A stretch of 12,046 nucleotides of DNA from CAYXVU01 sp964468725 (GCA_964468725.1 CAYXVU010000188.1:1-12046), one strand, 5' to 3'; positions 1 through 8,800 are shown, counted from the stretch's first letter. The notes: a model not told the origin generated them from the sequence alone. Made by a program: numbers and translations.

Positions 1-515
1 AGCGCATCGGCGATTGCATCGAGATGCTGGCTCGTATTCGCTTGCGACACGGGGTTGCCGCGCGGTTGGTGATGTGCGGCGACGGGCCTGAACGCGCTGA
101 TGCCGAAGCTCTGGCGGTAGGCTTAGGGGTGCGCGAGTTCGTTGAGTTTGTCGGCAAGCAACCGCAATCGCAGATCAAAGAGTTTTTGTCGGTTGCGGAC
201 TTACTCTTGTTGCCGAGTCTGACCGAATCCTTCGGTTTGACGGCGCTCGAAGCGATGGCCTGCGAAGTGCCTGTGATTGCGACGCGCGTTGGCGGGTTGC
301 CGGAAGTCGTCGAAGAAGATGTGTGCGGATACTTATTCGAGATCGGCGACGTAGATGCAATGGCCGAAGCCGCCGTTCGGATATTGAGCGATGCGCGCGA
401 GCAAGAGAGGCTCGGGAGAGGTGGGCGCGAAATTGCCCTCCGGCGATTTGCAGCCGAAACCATCATTCCGCAATATGAGGCTCTCTATCAGAGGCTCATC
501 ACCGCATCGCAATAG
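1..515 (+). CDS. bshA: Glycosyltransferase family 4, probable N-acetyl-alpha-D-glucosaminyl L-malate synthase (3' part)
   Basis: This is the C-terminal part of a GT-B retaining glycosyltransferase. The open frame enters from the window edge (first full codon at 3) and stops at TAG 513-515; the ATG at 24 is internal. Visible motifs are a GDGPER nucleotide-binding loop (near 81-98), a GKQ segment, the EX7E donor-site motif in LTESFGLTALEAM (Glu codons at 225 and 249), GLPEVVEE, and a C-terminal IIPQYEALYQRL helix. That set, especially GKQ, TESFGL and the PQYEALY tail, matches BshA, which joins UDP-GlcNAc to L-malate in the first step of bacillithiol synthesis in the cytoplasm. Other GT4 enzymes share EX7E, so the BshA call rests on overall similarity recalled from the family. 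The N-terminal acceptor domain is outside the window. The next gene converges on it, with a 96-bp gap in which I see no clear terminator. Confidence 0.8.
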   Translation, partial: RIGDCIEMLARIRLRHGVAARLVMCGDGPERADAEALAVGLGVREFVEFVGKQPQSQIKEFLSVADLLLLPSLTESFGLTALEAMACEVPVIATRVGGLPEVVEEDVCGYLFEIGDVDAMAEAAVRILSDAREQERLGRGGREIALRRFAAETIIPQYEALYQRLITASQ

Positions 516-611
516 TTCATCACCCATCGGGTCGGTCGTCTCGCAACGGATAGTTGTGTGCGATGCACAGAACGGCTTCTCGATATGTTTGACGATTCGC
601 TGCCCCTCTTC

Positions 612-2132
612 TCATCGCGGTGGCAAGAGTTCGACGTACTTCGCCTCTCGATTGTTGAATCGAAAATCAATCTCCCTGCCGCGCATAGAAGCCTCTACAG
701 ACACGCTTTCCGCAGCCCCTTTGTTGAGCCAAACGCTGCCGCTGCTTTCGCGCAAACGCTTCGCTTCTTCAATGACAGCGGCGAATTCTTGCGCGGACAG
801 TCTTCGCCATTCGGTCTGTGGGTTGAAGTATTCAAACGACGTGTCCGCTTCTTTGCGGTCGGCAAAGTAGATCACTGTCTGCCGATTCCAAACTTTATTT
901 GCTTTGCGGGCACTTTGTGCTAAGGGATTGGCTGCTGCGCGCATATACGGAACGATGTAAAACGCCAAGTTGAACAGCGCGAGCGTGAGTATAGCCAACG
1001 CAGCCGCGCCCGCAGGTTTAGTCTTGCTCCGACGATGATAGCGTGCGATCAGGATGCCAACGCCGAGCATCAGGGCGGGCGTGTAAAAGGCGCGAAAATA
1101 GATGAGCGGCCCCCACAAGATCAAAAACAAGGCATAGATCGCAATCCAAATGATTAAAACCGAAAGGATTGCGGGCAATGGCTCGCCACTCTGCGATTCG
1201 GTTTGTCGCAGGCTGCCGAACACGGCTGGCAACTTGACCTTGCGAAAGAGCGTGATAACGAAACCAATTGCGGTAATGCAGGCTATCAGCGCAAAACTGA
1301 GTTCAAGCCAACCACTGTGCTGGCGATAGACAGAGAAGGCATGACCGACAATCGCATCGAAGTTGAGCTTCGGCAGGAGGAGGAGGCCGCCTAACGGATC
1401 AAGCGCCAACGGCTTTTCGCTCGGATTGGAAGTCGCCCACCTGATGACGCCGAGCGGATGGGTGGTATGGTGGAATTGCCACGCGCACAGATAGTAGAGT
1501 GCAACCGTCGGAACCCACGCCAGTGCTGCCATCGCTGCCGCAAATCTCATCTTGCCGGTGATGCGTTGGTGGCAAAAGATCGTCACCAGCGCAACCGGAT
1601 AAAATAGCGCCGCGAGTTGATGCATCAAGAGCGCGCCCATCATTGCCAATCCCGCCGCCCACCATCGCGGTTGTTCGCCAAATAGATTGTTGGCGCACAA
1701 GAGAATAAAGAGGTTGCTCAGAATGTACGCATCAATGTCGGTTGAAATCTTCCACCAGGCGGCAGAAAAAGCGAGCGCCCCGCAACAGACCCACGCGATA
1801 TAGCGATTGCGCGTTGCCTGTTCGACAATGCCATAGAAGACTGTGACAGCGAAGGCTCCGATCAAAGCGTTGGCAATCTGCATAACGGTCAACGCTCGAA
1901 GGCTGAAGCCCAGCCATTGAGTGGCGCGGTAGAGCAGATAGCCGAACCCATTGTAGAGCAGGTGGTTTTGATGAAAGAGGAGATAGGTTGAGCGGTTGTC
2001 ATGAGCGACTTTTTCAACTTGCAGAGCGAAGGTGATGCCATCCCAGTAATAATCGGCTGTCAGCGTCGCTAAATAGACGAGCGCGCAGATTGCGAAGAGC
2101 ATTGCGGATTGTCTGGATGAATTCTTCTGCAT
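612..2132 (-). CDS. Multi-pass membrane protein, GT-C glycosyltransferase-like
   Basis: This 506-residue protein has about nine to eleven hydrophobic segments and a soluble C-terminal tail of roughly 90 residues. The first extracytoplasmic loop contains DYYWDG and, further on, a FHQNHLLYNGFGYLLYR stretch. An acidic residue in loop 1 followed by a His/Asn/Tyr-rich stretch recalls GT-C enzymes (GT39, DUF2723), which move sugars from polyprenyl carriers on the outer membrane face. I cannot assign donor or acceptor. I chose the ATG at 2132 because it immediately precedes the first membrane helix. The frame stays open to a TTG at 2249, but that extension is translated from an intergenic repeat and has no membrane or domain character. 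No good Shine-Dalgarno precedes 2132. It lies 121 bp downstream of the DUF1015 gene on the same strand, so co-transcription is possible, and it converges with the bshA-like gene. Confidence 0.72.
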   Translation of the reverse strand: MQKNSSRQSAMLFAICALVYLATLTADYYWDGITFALQVEKVAHDNRSTYLLFHQNHLLYNGFGYLLYRATQWLGFSLRALTVMQIANALIGAFAVTVFYGIVEQATRNRYIAWVCCGALAFSAAWWKISTDIDAYILSNLFILLCANNLFGEQPRWWAAGLAMMGALLMHQLAALFYPVALVTIFCHQRITGKMRFAAAMAALAWVPTVALYYLCAWQFHHTTHPLGVIRWATSNPSEKPLALDPLGGLLLLPKLNFDAIVGHAFSVYRQHSGWLELSFALIACITAIGFVITLFRKVKLPAVFGSLRQTESQSGEPLPAILSVLIIWIAIYALFLILWGPLIYFRAFYTPALMLGVGILIARYHRRSKTKPAGAAALAILTLALFNLAFYIVPYMRAAANPLAQSARKANKVWNRQTVIYFADRKEADTSFEYFNPQTEWRRLSAQEFAAVIEEAKRLRESSGSVWLNKGAAESVSVEASMRGREIDFRFNNREAKYVELLPPR

Positions 2133-2160
2133 GGAATTTGAACGGCGACTGAAACTGAAC

Positions 2161-2189
2161 TCATCGCAAAGGCGCAGAGATGCAAAGAG
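2161..2189 (-). repeat. Short intergenic repeat of the 'ctttgcgcctttgcg' type
   Basis: On the minus strand this reads as a run of related units (CTCTTTGCAT, CTCTGCGC, CTTTGCGAT). It sits between the DUF1015 stop and the start of the membrane protein. Elements built of TCTTTGCGTC/TCTGCGCC/TTTGCG units are common between genes in Acidobacteriota, Planctomycetes and other environmental bacteria, and they often create spurious 'SLRLC' peptides. Exactly such a peptide appears if the neighbouring gene is extended to its upstream TTG. Only one copy is present here, so the repeat status rests on recollection. Confidence 0.5.
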
Positions 2190-2253
2190 TGGCGATGCCG
2201 AGAAGGCTATGGACGGCAAGTCGGAGACCTTCTCGGCGCTACCGATCAACCTT

Positions 2254-3486
2254 TCAAATCACATGGCTCAACAAACCGTCGCGCAGCTTCGGTTCGAACC
2301 ATGTAGATTTTGGCGGCATGATTTCATTCGCATCCGAAACCGCAATGAGTTCATCAAGCGCCACCGGGTACATCGAAAATGCGACCGCCGCGCGGCCTTC
2401 ATTGACGGCGTTTTCTAACGCCGCTGTGCCGCGAATGCCGCCGACGAAATCAATCCGTTTATCGGTGCGGACATCTTTGATGCCAAGCAACGGGTCGAGC
2501 ACGCGCTCTTGCAAGATGCTGACATCGAGCGAGCCGATTGGGTCGGCGGTGTTGATGGTGTCGGGAGGCGTAATGAGCCTGTGCCATTTGCCAGCCAAGT
2601 ACATGCAGATTTCACCTTTGCTTGCTGGCGCGGGCGATGCCGCCTCGCTGATGGAGAATCGTTCGGCTACGGCTGCGACAAGATCATCGGCGCTCAAGCC
2701 GTTTAGGTCTTTGACGATGCGATTGTAGGGCATGATGCGAAGTTGGTCGGCAGGGAAGAGAACCGTAAGAAAATAGTTGTATTCTTCCTCGCCCGTATGA
2801 TTAGGGTTTTCACCGCACAAGCGGGCGCGCGAACGACTGGCGCTGGCGGCGCGGTGGTGACCGTCGGCGATATACAGCAGTGGCACTTGTTCGAACTCGG
2901 CTGTCAACTTTTGCGCGGCCTCATCGGTCAGCCGCCAAATGGTGTGACCGATGCCGTCCGGCGCTGTGAAATCAAACAGCGGTGCGGTTGCTTTCGCCGT
3001 ATGAACAAGATCATCAATCGCCGTGCGCCCCCGATAGGTTAAAAAGACCGGGCCGGTTTGCGCCCGCAAGGTGACAATGTGGCGGGTGCGGTCGTCCTCT
3101 TTGTCTTTGCGGGTGCGCTCATGTTTACGAATAATGTCGCTGTCATATTCATCGACCGAACAACAAGCGGCGATTCCATTTTGTTCATGTTCGCCCATGC
3201 GCAAGCGATAGAGGTAGAGGCTTGGCCGCTCTTCCAGGACAAGCGGCGCGCTGGTCTTAAGCTTTGCGAAGTTCGCAGCGGCGCGGTCATAGACCGCGTC
3301 AGCGTAGGGGTCTGTGTCGTTGGGGAGTTCGAGTTCGGGGCGTGAGACTCTGAGGAAATTGAGCGGGTTGTCTGCGGCCATCTGTCGGGCTTCGGCGGCG
3401 TTGACCACATCGTAAGGGACTGCGGAAACCTCTGCGGCGCGTTCCGGTGTCGGGCGCAGAGCTTGAAAAGCGCGTATCGTTGCCAT
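2254..3486 (-). CDS. DUF1015 family protein (COG4198)
   Basis: This full-length 410-residue member of the DUF1015 family is collinear with the family from the N-terminal MATIRAF and VPYDVV to the C-terminal MPPKSTWFEPKLRDGLL. Conserved blocks include KHERTRKDKEDDRTRH (about 121-136), TGPVFLTYR (144-152), YIADGHHRAASASR (205-218), RIMPYNR (250-256) and KRIDFVGGIRG (343-353). The function of most members is not established to my knowledge. The DGHHR box resembles the phosphate-handling box of the ParB/sulfiredoxin/SerK superfamily, so a nucleotide- or phosphate-dependent activity such as serine phosphorylation is possible. That is inference. I chose the ATG at 3486 because the family begins with MATIR and GGAG lies 8 nt upstream; an in-frame extension to 3540 lacks family similarity. 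It is cytoplasmic, with no signal or membrane segment, and is divergent from the crotonase gene. Confidence 0.9.
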   Translation of the reverse strand: MATIRAFQALRPTPERAAEVSAVPYDVVNAAEARQMAADNPLNFLRVSRPELELPNDTDPYADAVYDRAAANFAKLKTSAPLVLEERPSLYLYRLRMGEHEQNGIAACCSVDEYDSDIIRKHERTRKDKEDDRTRHIVTLRAQTGPVFLTYRGRTAIDDLVHTAKATAPLFDFTAPDGIGHTIWRLTDEAAQKLTAEFEQVPLLYIADGHHRAASASRSRARLCGENPNHTGEEEYNYFLTVLFPADQLRIMPYNRIVKDLNGLSADDLVAAVAERFSISEAASPAPASKGEICMYLAGKWHRLITPPDTINTADPIGSLDVSILQERVLDPLLGIKDVRTDKRIDFVGGIRGTAALENAVNEGRAAVAFSMYPVALDELIAVSDANEIMPPKSTWFEPKLRDGLLSHVI

Positions 3487-3563
3487 TGGTCTTTCTCCGT
3501 CTTGATGAAATGAAAAGGTAATGCAATCGGGTCTCTTCACCTACTGGTTTTATCCCCCGCGAG

Positions 3564-3591
3564 GATATATGCTTTGCTATTCAAAAGACAA
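3564..3591 (-). promoter_or_regulatory. Candidate sigma70-type promoter for the DUF1015 gene
   Basis: On the minus strand TTGTCT (3591-3586) and TATATC (3569-3564) are separated by 16 nt within the 118-bp divergent gap. This would start transcription near 3557 and give a leader of about 70 nt before the ATG at 3486. The match is moderate, and no comparably good plus-strand promoter was found for the divergent crotonase gene. Confidence 0.3.
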
Positions 3592-3595
3592 GGAG
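3590..3595 (+). promoter_or_regulatory. Shine-Dalgarno site that fixes the crotonase start
   Basis: AAGGAG lies 9 nt before the ATG at 3605. The frame is open upstream to an ATG at 3521, but that one lacks such a site and the extra 28 residues are not part of the crotonase fold. Confidence 0.75.
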
Positions 3596-3604
3596 AGACT
3601 TTTC

Positions 3605-4396
3605 ATGTCCGCACCCAATCCTGACCCGCTGATTTTACAGGAGCGTCGCGCGGCGATTCTTTTACTTACGCTCAATCGCCCGGATAAGAGCAACTCGTTG
3701 CATCCTGATCTGGTCGCGCAACTCGTGGCAGCCCTCGCTGCCGCCGCCAGCGATTCCTCCTTGAACGTCGTTGTGATTACGGGTGCAGGGAAGCATTTTT
3801 GTGCTGGACTCGATTTGGAATTGCTCACCCGTTGGAGTGGTGAAGAAAAGATCGCCTACCTCTCAAAAACGATAGCCCTCTTCGATCAACTTTGGCGACT
3901 GCCGCAACCAGTCATCGCTGCGGTCAACGGAGCGGCCATCGCCGGAGGCTTCGATCTGGCAGCCTTTTGCGATATTCGGCTGGCGGCTTCCGAAGCTCTG
4001 TTCGGACAGGCCGAAATCAACATCGGCTTAACCCAAATCATCCATCCGCTCTACAAATCCATCGGGCTGGCGCACGCCAAAGAGTTAGCCCTGACCGGCC
4101 AGAACATCCCTGCCGAAGAAGCCTACCGCATTGGATTGGTCAATCATCTGTACCCGCGCGATCTGCTGTTGACGCGGGCAATGGAACTGGCCGAGTTGTT
4201 GGCCGCCAAACCGCGCACAACGTTATTGGAGACCAAACGCCTGACGCGCGAACTGATTGACCTTGATACCCAGCGCGCGATGCAAGAGATGAATGAAGCG
4301 ATTCGGCGGTCCCTGCTTTCTGAGGAGCATGAGCAACGTGTGAGCGAGGTCTACGCACGCTTGCAACAGCGCGAACCGGCAGACAAATCGCTGTAA
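3605..4396 (+). CDS. Enoyl-CoA hydratase/isomerase (crotonase) family protein
   Basis: This 263-residue soluble protein has the normal length for a single-domain crotonase (PF00378). Visible elements are LNRPDKSNSL near the N terminus, the first oxyanion-hole strand HFCAGLD (64-70), AAVNGAAIAGGFDLAAFCDIR (104-124) with the second oxyanion-hole glycine, and FGQAEINIGL (133-142). In classical hydratases two glutamates act on the double bond. The second is kept (E137), but the first is aspartate here (D117, in GGFD), and the following GAGGTQ-type loop is replaced by QIIHPLYKSIGL. Family membership is clear. The reaction (hydration, isomerisation, hydrolysis or another acyl-CoA reaction) cannot be named. 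The start is fixed by AAGGAG at 3590. No other fatty-acid gene is adjacent, so the context does not identify a substrate. Confidence 0.88.
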   Translation: MSAPNPDPLILQERRAAILLLTLNRPDKSNSLHPDLVAQLVAALAAAASDSSLNVVVITGAGKHFCAGLDLELLTRWSGEEKIAYLSKTIALFDQLWRLPQPVIAAVNGAAIAGGFDLAAFCDIRLAASEALFGQAEINIGLTQIIHPLYKSIGLAHAKELALTGQNIPAEEAYRIGLVNHLYPRDLLLTRAMELAELLAAKPRTTLLETKRLTRELIDLDTQRAMQEMNEAIRRSLLSEEHEQRVSEVYARLQQREPADKSL

Positions 4397-4510
4397 CTCT
4401 TTGCGGCAGACATCCGTATGTGTCAGCGGGATATAAGTGTGGTAAAAAGAGTAGTTGAGCTTCATAACGAGAAGGGCAAATCGTGCGAACATCGGCGGAA
4501 ATCTATTTCT

Positions 4511-5737
4511 ATGTGGGTAAGCCATTCTAATTTGACCAGGTCACGCGCAACTCTGTTGTTGAGTTGCGTCCTCTTGCTAACCGTTTTGAGTTCCGCTTGC
4601 AAAAGCGGCTATCCCGTCTCGGCGAAACAGAACATCGGGGGCGAAGAGGCGCGACAGGTGAAGACCGCGCGCGCGATGGACGTGAATTTCGAAAACACGA
4701 TCAACGTCACCGGCACCTTGGCTGCCTATGAGCGGGCGACGATCAGCGCCAAAGTGCCCGGACGAGTGCGCGAAATCAATGTTGATCTCGGCAGCGTGGT
4801 GCGGCGGGGTCAAGTTATCGCACAACTTGAACCGAAAGATACTCAGCTTCGCATTCAACAAGCCGAAGCGGCGTTGGCACAGGCGCGAGCGCGGCTCGGA
4901 CTCTCGCCCGAAGACAACGACGACATCATGCGACCTGAAGATACGGGAACTGTGCGGCAAGCGCAGGCCGTACTCGATGAAGCGAAAGCGCAACGCGACC
5001 GCATGGAGACATTGTCGAAACAGGGCGTCGTGTCGCAATCGCAACTCGACACCTCCCAAGCCGCTTACAAAGTCGCGCTCAGTCGCTATCAGGATGCCAT
5101 CGAAGAGATTCGCAACCGTCAAGCGTTGGTGCTGCAACGGAAAACCGAACTCGATCAAGCTCGGCAACAACTGCTTGACCTCTCCATCAAAGCGGCCTTC
5201 GACGGCGTCGTGGAAGAGAAACAAGCCAATCTCGGCGAATTCTTATCGAGCGGCTCGCCCGTCGTCACTATCGTAAAGATGAATCCGCTACGCTTGCGTG
5301 CTGAAGTCCCGGAACGCGATTCGCGCATCGTTCGCATCGGACAGACGGTGCGTGTGCTGGTCGAAGGCGATGCCACTCCGCACTCGGGGCGCATTGCCCG
5401 GCTCAGCCCTTCGATTGCCGCACAGAGTCGCGTACTCGTCATTGAAGCGGAAGTGGGTAATAACGGTTCGCTCAGACCCGGCGCGTTTGTGCGCGCGGAG
5501 ATTGTTACCGACAGCGGCAACACGGCGGTTGCCGTGCCCATCAATGCCATCGTTTCGTTTGCCGGAATCGAAAAAGTTATCACCATTCAGGACGGCAAGG
5601 CCGTCGAAAAACCGGTGACGGTTGGTCGCCGCACCACGCAATGGGCGGAAATAACTGCCGGTATCAAGCCCGATGACTTAGTGGTTTTAGACCCCGGCAA
5701 TTTGCAAAATGGTCAAATCGTTACGGTGCTCCCGTAA
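4511..5737 (+). CDS. RND efflux periplasmic adaptor subunit (HlyD/AcrA family)
   Basis: This 408-residue membrane fusion protein would link an inner-membrane RND pump to an outer-membrane channel. A hydrophobic stretch (about 14-29) ends in LSSAC with Cys30, a possible though non-ideal lipobox, so it may be a lipoprotein. Then come the first lipoyl half (ERATISAKVPGRVREINVD, about 74-92, and RRGQVIAQLEPKD), an alpha-helical hairpin rich in Gln, Ala and Arg (about 111-225), the second lipoyl half (AAFDGVVEEKQANLGEFL, 228-245), a beta-barrel domain (about 258-335) and a membrane-proximal domain to the end (VAVPINAIV ... GQIVTVLP). I start it at ATG 4511, directly before the signal sequence; the frame is open to ATG 4418, but that adds a charged, non-signal N terminus. 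No strong Shine-Dalgarno is seen. The pump gene follows after 125 bp on the same strand. The substrate is unknown. Confidence 0.9.
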   Translation: MWVSHSNLTRSRATLLLSCVLLLTVLSSACKSGYPVSAKQNIGGEEARQVKTARAMDVNFENTINVTGTLAAYERATISAKVPGRVREINVDLGSVVRRGQVIAQLEPKDTQLRIQQAEAALAQARARLGLSPEDNDDIMRPEDTGTVRQAQAVLDEAKAQRDRMETLSKQGVVSQSQLDTSQAAYKVALSRYQDAIEEIRNRQALVLQRKTELDQARQQLLDLSIKAAFDGVVEEKQANLGEFLSSGSPVVTIVKMNPLRLRAEVPERDSRIVRIGQTVRVLVEGDATPHSGRIARLSPSIAAQSRVLVIEAEVGNNGSLRPGAFVRAEIVTDSGNTAVAVPINAIVSFAGIEKVITIQDGKAVEKPVTVGRRTTQWAEITAGIKPDDLVVLDPGNLQNGQIVTVLP

Positions 5738-5793
5738 TGCCCGAATGGATATGCTCTCGGCGTTGTGAAGGGGATGGACGTTTAGAAACGGAG

Positions 5794-5855
5794 TTAGGCC
5801 GCAGGCCATAGACCTACAGAATTCCAACCTGTAACTGATAGCCTGTCACCTGTTA
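5794..5855 (+). repeat. Intergenic repeat-like block between adaptor and pump genes
   Basis: The 125-bp gap between the two efflux genes is not coding. It holds a small palindrome, GGCCGCAGGCC (5798-5808), followed by two degenerate direct units, CCTGTAACTGATA (5828-5840) and CCTGTCACCTGTTA (5842-5855). CTGTMACCTGT-like units and GCCGCAGGCC blocks recur between genes in many environmental genomes. A single occurrence in this window cannot prove that it is dispersed. Confidence 0.4.
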
Positions 5856-5862
5856 TTCGGAT

Positions 5863-8800
5863 ATGCAGAAACTTGCGGAAATTTGTATTAAGCGACCAGT
5901 CTTTGCGGCGATGATTATTTTGGCATTGGTTGTCGTCGGCGCAGCCAGTTATTTTCGACTTGGGGTTGACCGATTTCCGTCTTACGATTTGCCGACGGTG
6001 AGCGTGCGCACCTTCTTGCCGGGCGGTTCCCCCGAAGAGGTCGAAACCGTCATCTCGCAGCAGATCGAAGAGGTCGTCAACACTGTCGAAGGGGTGCAAG
6101 AGTTGCGCTCGGTTTCTGGCTCGGGCACGTCTTTCGTCATTGCCACCTTCAACCTTGAACGCGATATTGATACGGCGGCGCAAGACGTGCGCGACCGCGT
6201 AGCAACCATCGTGCGCCAACTGCCGCGCGACGCCGACCCGCCGGTTGTCTCGAAGTTCAACAGCGATTCGTCGCCCGTGATGACCGTCGCTTTGTCTGCT
6301 GATCGTCCGTTGCGCGAATTGACGGAGTTGGCAGACAAAGTCGTTAAACAACAGTTGGAACGTTCGACGGGCGTTGGCGAAATCAACATCGTCGGCGGGC
6401 TGAGTCGTTCGATTAACATCTGGGTAGATGCCGAACGTTTGGCCGCTTATCAAATTCCCATTACGACGGTTCGCAATGCGCTGGTCAGTCAAAACGCCGA
6501 CGTTCCGGGCGGCAACGTGACGACGAATTTGCGCGAACAGACTTTGCGAACGATGGGGCGCGTGGTTGACCCTGATAAATTCGATGATCTGGTGATTGCT
6601 ACAATCAACGGCACTCCGATTCGCATAAGTGACATCGGTCGAGCCGAAGACGGAACCAAAGAGCAGCGCACCCTATCACGCCTCAACGGCGTGCCGACCG
6701 TTACCATCGAAGTGCGGCGACAGTCGGGCGCGAATACTGTCAAAGTGATCGAGGACGCGAAAGCCAACCTCGCCAAAATCGCAAACCAACTGCCCAACGA
6801 TGTGCGTCTTGAAGTCATCCGCGATCAATCGCGCTACATCTATGCAGCCCTGCACGAAATCAATTTGCACTTGATACTGGGCAGCATTTTAGCCTGTCTG
6901 GTGGTTCTGTTCTTTGTGCGCAGTTGGCGGTCGACGGTCATCGCGGGGATCGCCATCCCGACTTCGGTCATTGCGACATTCGGCATGATGAGGGCGCTCA
7001 ATTTCACCCTCAACAGCGTGACCATGCTATCGCTGGTCTTGATGGTGGGCATCGTCATTGACGACGCCATCGTCGTATTGGAAAACATCTTTCGCTTTGT
7101 TGAAGAGAAGAAGATGCGCCCAATGGAAGCGGCGCGCGCGGCGACGGCAGAGATTGGACTGGCGGTGATGGCGACGACTTTGAGTCTGGTCGTCATCTTC
7201 GTTCCGGTTTCGTTTATGTCGAGCATTTCGGGGCGCTTCTTGTATCAATTCGGCATCACCTCGGCGGTCGCCATCATGGTGAGCTTGTTGGTTTCCTTTA
7301 CGCTGACGCCGATGATGAGCGCGCGACTCTTGCGCACCGAAGATGCCGCAGGGGGGCACGAGACGGCCAAATCGCGCGCCGGTTTTTACGGTTATATTGA
7401 ACGCTCCTATTTGGCGATGCTCCGGTTTGCCATGCGCCAACGCGTTGCCGTTGCTTTGCTGGCGCTGGTCGTGATCGCTTCGAGCGTGCCGCTCTACCGT
7501 TTGGTGAAGCAGGATTTCATTCCGACCGATGTGGACGAAAGCGAGTTTGAAGTGAGCGTCAACGGGCGCGAAGGGACGAGCTTTACGGCGATGCGCGAAG
7601 CGATGATGGCCGTTGAAGCCGAATTGCGTTCGACACCCGGCGTCGAGTTCGTATTGGTGTCAGCGGGCAGCGGCTTTTTAGGCGGCGTCAATCAAGGCAA
7701 TGCTTACGTACGCATCAAGCCGATTGAAGAGCGCACCTTCTCTTTCGCTCGTTTGCTGCGCAGCACGTTGAACGGCCATCCGATGGAGGCGTTTCGCGCA
7801 AACTATTCGCAGCGCGATGTGATGACGGAGGTGCGCTCACGACTCCGAAAATTCCGCGATTTGCGTTGTGGGGTTCGCAATTCGCAGTCGTTCAACCTCG
7901 GCGGCGGCCAATCGGAAATTGACTTCGTTTTGCGCGGCCCCGATCTGCCAACCTTAGCCGCTTATGCCGAGCAATTGCGTGACAAAGCGCCGCAATTGGG
8001 CATTGTGGACGCAGACACGACCTTGAAATTAGACAAGCCGGAACTGCGGGTTGAGATTGATCGCTCGCGCGCCGCCGATCTCGGCGTCTCTCCCGAAGAC
8101 ATCGCTACCGCTTTGCGTCTGATGGTGGGCGGCGATCAGCGCGTCTCGCGGTATCACGATCAACTGCTCAACGAAGAGTATGACGTGCAACTGCGCGTCG
8201 AAAACGGTAGCCGCAATGACGAGCGCACGATTTCGCAACTCTTTGTGCCAAGCAGCAAAGGCGGACTGGTGCGGTTGGATAATCTAGTCAAGCTGGTGCC
8301 GTCAAAAACCGCTTCGCGCATTGATCGCCTCGACCGGCAACGACAGGTAAGCCTGCGCGCTTCGGTCGCGCCGGGGTACGCGCTCGCAGACCGTTTGCAA
8401 GCTTTGCGCGATGAGGTCAAGAACATGAACTTGCCGCCTGCCTATTCGACCGCCGTGTCGGGGCGGGCGCGCGAACTGGAACGCACCTTCAACGAATTCA
8501 TTTGGGCGTTTATGTTGTCGGTGATCTTCATGTACATGATTTTGGCCTCGCAATTCGAGAGCATCCTGCATCCGTTGACCATCTTGCTTTCGTTGCCCCT
8601 TTCGATACCCTTCGCCTTGATTTCGTTATGGGCGACCAATAACACCTTGAACCTCTATTCGGCGCTCGGCATCTTGGTGTTATTCGGAGTCGTCAAAAAG
8701 AACTCGATCTTGCAGATTGATCACATGAACAAACTGCGGGAAGCAGGAATGCCGGAGATACAAGCCATCCTGACGGCCAATCGGGATCGCTTGCGCCCGA

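Noticed and set aside
391..870. 159-codon plus-strand open frame
   Set aside because: Overlaps the bshA-like end in another frame and then runs antisense into the membrane protein. Composition is Ser/Arg-rich and domainless.
2133..2249. N-terminal extension of the membrane protein to TTG 2249
   Set aside because: The added residues come from an intergenic repeat and are not membrane-protein-like. The Met at 2132 immediately precedes the first helix.
3521..3604. N-terminal extension of the crotonase to ATG 3521
   Set aside because: A strong AAGGAG lies just before 3605 and the extension has no crotonase similarity.
4418..4510. N-terminal extension of the adaptor to ATG 4418
   Set aside because: It would bury the signal sequence behind about 31 charged residues, which is atypical for an exported adaptor.
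4577..5224. 215-codon minus-strand open frame
   Set aside because: Lies antisense within the adaptor gene, whose domains are all recognisable. The antisense peptide is Arg/His/Phe-rich with no domain.
5794..6492. 232-codon minus-strand open frame
   Set aside because: Antisense to the well-conserved start of the RND pump, and its C terminus is translated from an intergenic repeat.
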